DNA from: Gammaproteobacteria bacterium
GTDB lineage: Bacteria; Pseudomonadota; Gammaproteobacteria; Steroidobacterales; Steroidobacteraceae
Reading direction: 5' to 3'
NCBI GenBank assembly: GCA_025358615.1
Contig: JANYIY010000397.1
Span: 1-53,133 of the forward strand
DNA length: 53,133 nucleotides
Positions 51,136-53,133 of the stretch are shown one piece after another. The position numbers and the translations under genes are program-made. The notes under the pieces are model-generated. The model was not told the DNA's origin. It did no database searches and saw only the letters and a program-made list of their open reading frames with translations. How positions within the stretch are numbered: position 1 is the stretch's first letter; every line of letters begins with the position of its first letter.

Positions 51136-53133
51136 GCAACGTAGGGGAATTGAAACCGGATCTTACTCAGTGTGATATCGAACCGATTACCCACCTCGAA
51201 CAGATTCAATCTTTTGGCTTTCTTCTCGCAATGTCTCGCGATTGGAATGTGATTCGGGCTTCCGCGAACCTTGAGGCTTTCATCGGTGTGACAGCGGAAG
51301 CCGCGATTGGTACGAAGGTAGACTCCTTCCTCGAACGTGAAGCCCTGCATCAGATCCGAAACCGCATGCTCGCACTGTTTCTGACTCGCGGCACCGAGCG
51401 CCTCTTCGGGGTTACCTTGTGTGAAGATCGCTCACCGTTTGACGTGGCCGTTCATCAAAGCGGCGACTTGTACATTCTGGAGGCGGAGCTCGTGGGTGCC
51501 GTAGAGCAAGCGGACGCCGTCTCGCTTGTACGGGCCGCTATGTCGCGTTTAGCCGCACAGTCTTCGCTGGAACATTATCATCGCGACGCAGCGCGGCAGA
51601 TTCGTGCAATTACTGGATTTGATCGAGCGATGATTTATCGATTCGATGACTCCGGCGCTGGCGAAGTGATTGCCGAGGCCGTGACCGCTGGCATGGAAAG
51701 CTACTTGGGTCTTCGCTACCCTGCATCGGATATTCCGCAGCAAGCGCGGGCGTTGTATCTACGCAATCCATTTCGGATTATTGCGAATGTGGGCGCAGAG
51801 ACTGTGCCATTGTTGCCGCCGACGTCACCTGCAATTGTTGCTTTAGATCTTTCTCTCTCGATCACGCGCGCAGTGTCTTCGGTACATGTAGAGTACCTGC
51901 GTAATATGGACGTCGGTTCGTCCCTGTCGATTTCAATCATCGTTAGCGGTTCGCTGTGGGGGCTGATCGCCTGCCACCATAGAGGACCGCGGTTACCGAG
52001 CTTTGTTGTTCGAACGGCGGCCGAATTCCTCGGACAGATGTATTCGATGACCCTAGAGAGTCGGCTGCGAGAAGCCGCCGATCAAGAAGAAGAACGGGTG
52101 CGCGAGGCGACGAGTCGCATGGTCAAGTTAGTCGTAGGCGATGACGCTTTGGTGACTCGGGCCCAATGGCTACAAGACGTTATGCAGGACATTATTGGCT
52201 GTGACGGCATTGCGGTCATCATCCATGGGCTAACATCCACGAGCGGAATGACTCCCAGTGGCTCAGAGCTTGAAGCAATCAGGTTGCGCATGAACGCGGT
52301 ATCACAAAACCGAGTTTTCGCGACCGATGAGTTGGCGTCTCTCAACCTCGACGGGCGGCGTCTGAGCGGACCAGCGGGACTTTTAGCCATTCCGATCTCA
52401 AGCACCCCGCGCGATTATATTCTGCTCTTCAGACGAGAGCAGTTGCAGGACATTCGTTGGGCCGGTGACCCGTCGAAGGAGCTTGATTCGCGGGCGGACG
52501 TCAGGATCTCGCCCCGTAAAAGTTTTGCAAAGTTCTTAGAGATCGTACGAGGTCGGTCGCGAGCATTTTCAGTCCGCGAAAAGCGTGCGGCGGAAGCGAT
52601 TCGTTCCGCATTGATTGAAGTCATTTTGCGAGTCTCCGAGAATGCCGACGAGGCACGCACGCGAGCGACGGAGCGGCAAGAAACGCTTATCGCAGAACTG
52701 AATCACCGGATGCGGAACGTTTTGACGCTAGTGCACGGTTTAGTGAACCAGTCGCGAAACGATGTCATCGATGTCGATGGGTATGTGGATTCACTCAACG
52801 GACGCGTGCTAGCCCTCTCACGCGCACACGATCGGGTGACACGTCAGAATTATGCGCCCGAATTTCTCACAGCCATCTTTGATGACGAAATTATGGCCTA
52901 CGTGCCGAGTCGACGCCATCGATTGAGCGTTCAAGGGATGCCCATTCTTCTGAAGCCTCAGGCGTTTTCGGCGCTAGCGCTAGTGATCCATGAACTGGTG
53001 ACGAATTCTTGCAAATATGGTTCCCTCTCGGTAGAGGACGGTGTTGTCGTCGTGAGCGTCTTGCATGAGCTTAAAAAGGGATTGCATCTGGCGTGGAGCG
53101 AGCGCGGTGGTCCTTTAGTCAAGCCACCGTCGC
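51132..53133 (+). CDS. bphP: Bacteriophytochrome (PAS-GAF-PHY) with HWE-type histidine kinase, truncated by window end; absent from supplied ORF track
   Basis: Translated by hand: DLTQCDIEPI N-terminus, RYPASDIPQQARALY, ACHHRGPR, WAGDP and PRKSF, ELNHRMRNVLTLVHGLV, IHELVTNSCKYG, LAWSERGGP; no stop before 53133. Confidence 0.9.
   Translation, partial: MSNVGELKPDLTQCDIEPITHLEQIQSFGFLLAMSRDWNVIRASANLEAFIGVTAEAAIGTKVDSFLEREALHQIRNRMLALFLTRGTERLFGVTLCEDRSPFDVAVHQSGDLYILEAELVGAVEQADAVSLVRAAMSRLAAQSSLEHYHRDAARQIRAITGFDRAMIYRFDDSGAGEVIAEAVTAGMESYLGLRYPASDIPQQARALYLRNPFRIIANVGAETVPLLPPTSPAIVALDLSLSITRAVSSVHVEYLRNMDVGSSLSISIIVSGSLWGLIACHHRGPRLPSFVVRTAAEFLGQMYSMTLESRLREAADQEEERVREATSRMVKLVVGDDALVTRAQWLQDVMQDIIGCDGIAVIIHGLTSTSGMTPSGSELEAIRLRMNAVSQNRVFATDELASLNLDGRRLSGPAGLLAIPISSTPRDYILLFRREQLQDIRWAGDPSKELDSRADVRISPRKSFAKFLEIVRGRSRAFSVREKRAAEAIRSALIEVILRVSENADEARTRATERQETLIAELNHRMRNVLTLVHGLVNQSRNDVIDVDGYVDSLNGRVLALSRAHDRVTRQNYAPEFLTAIFDDEIMAYVPSRRHRLSVQGMPILLKPQAFSALALVIHELVTNSCKYGSLSVEDGVVVVSVLHELKKGLHLAWSERGGPLVKPPS

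Overview
High-GC bacterial chromosome segment, probably gammaproteobacterial (my inference, no taxonomic test run). Most of the window is ordinary housekeeping and accessory genes. Main blocks: (1) an apparent three-gene operon of Na/Pi transporter, 2-aminoethylphosphonate:pyruvate aminotransferase (PhnW-like) and PhyH-type dioxygenase, then zwf; (2) a large discoidin/six-hairpin glycosidase-like protein, a YddA/SbmA-like ABC transporter and a CocE/NonD hydrolase; (3) amidase, EamA transporter, MASE1 sensor kinase, an orphan EF-G, an NRAMP-related transporter and murJ; (4) an amidohydrolase, a Calx-beta lipoprotein, and a sugar locus (SSS transporter, N-terminally deleted GH3, LacI regulator); (5) a hybrid histidine kinase and threonine aldolase; (6) a complete kdpFABCDE locus with a candidate KdpE box and an extra small ORF before kdpF; (7) mocA-like, histidine phosphatase and peroxiredoxin genes, tRNA-Ala and tRNA-Arg; (8) a 5'-truncated transposase next to a heme oxygenase/bacteriophytochrome pair that runs off the window. 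Gene remnants are a recurring theme: cytochrome P460, two GSTs, agmatine deiminase, possibly CaiB, GH3 and a transposase. The strongest leads for something new are the phosphonate operon, which lacks a recognisable C-P cleavage enzyme, and the kdp leader microprotein. No CRISPR array or recognisable defence system was seen. All calls are by eye from the sequence and supplied translations; no database search was run.
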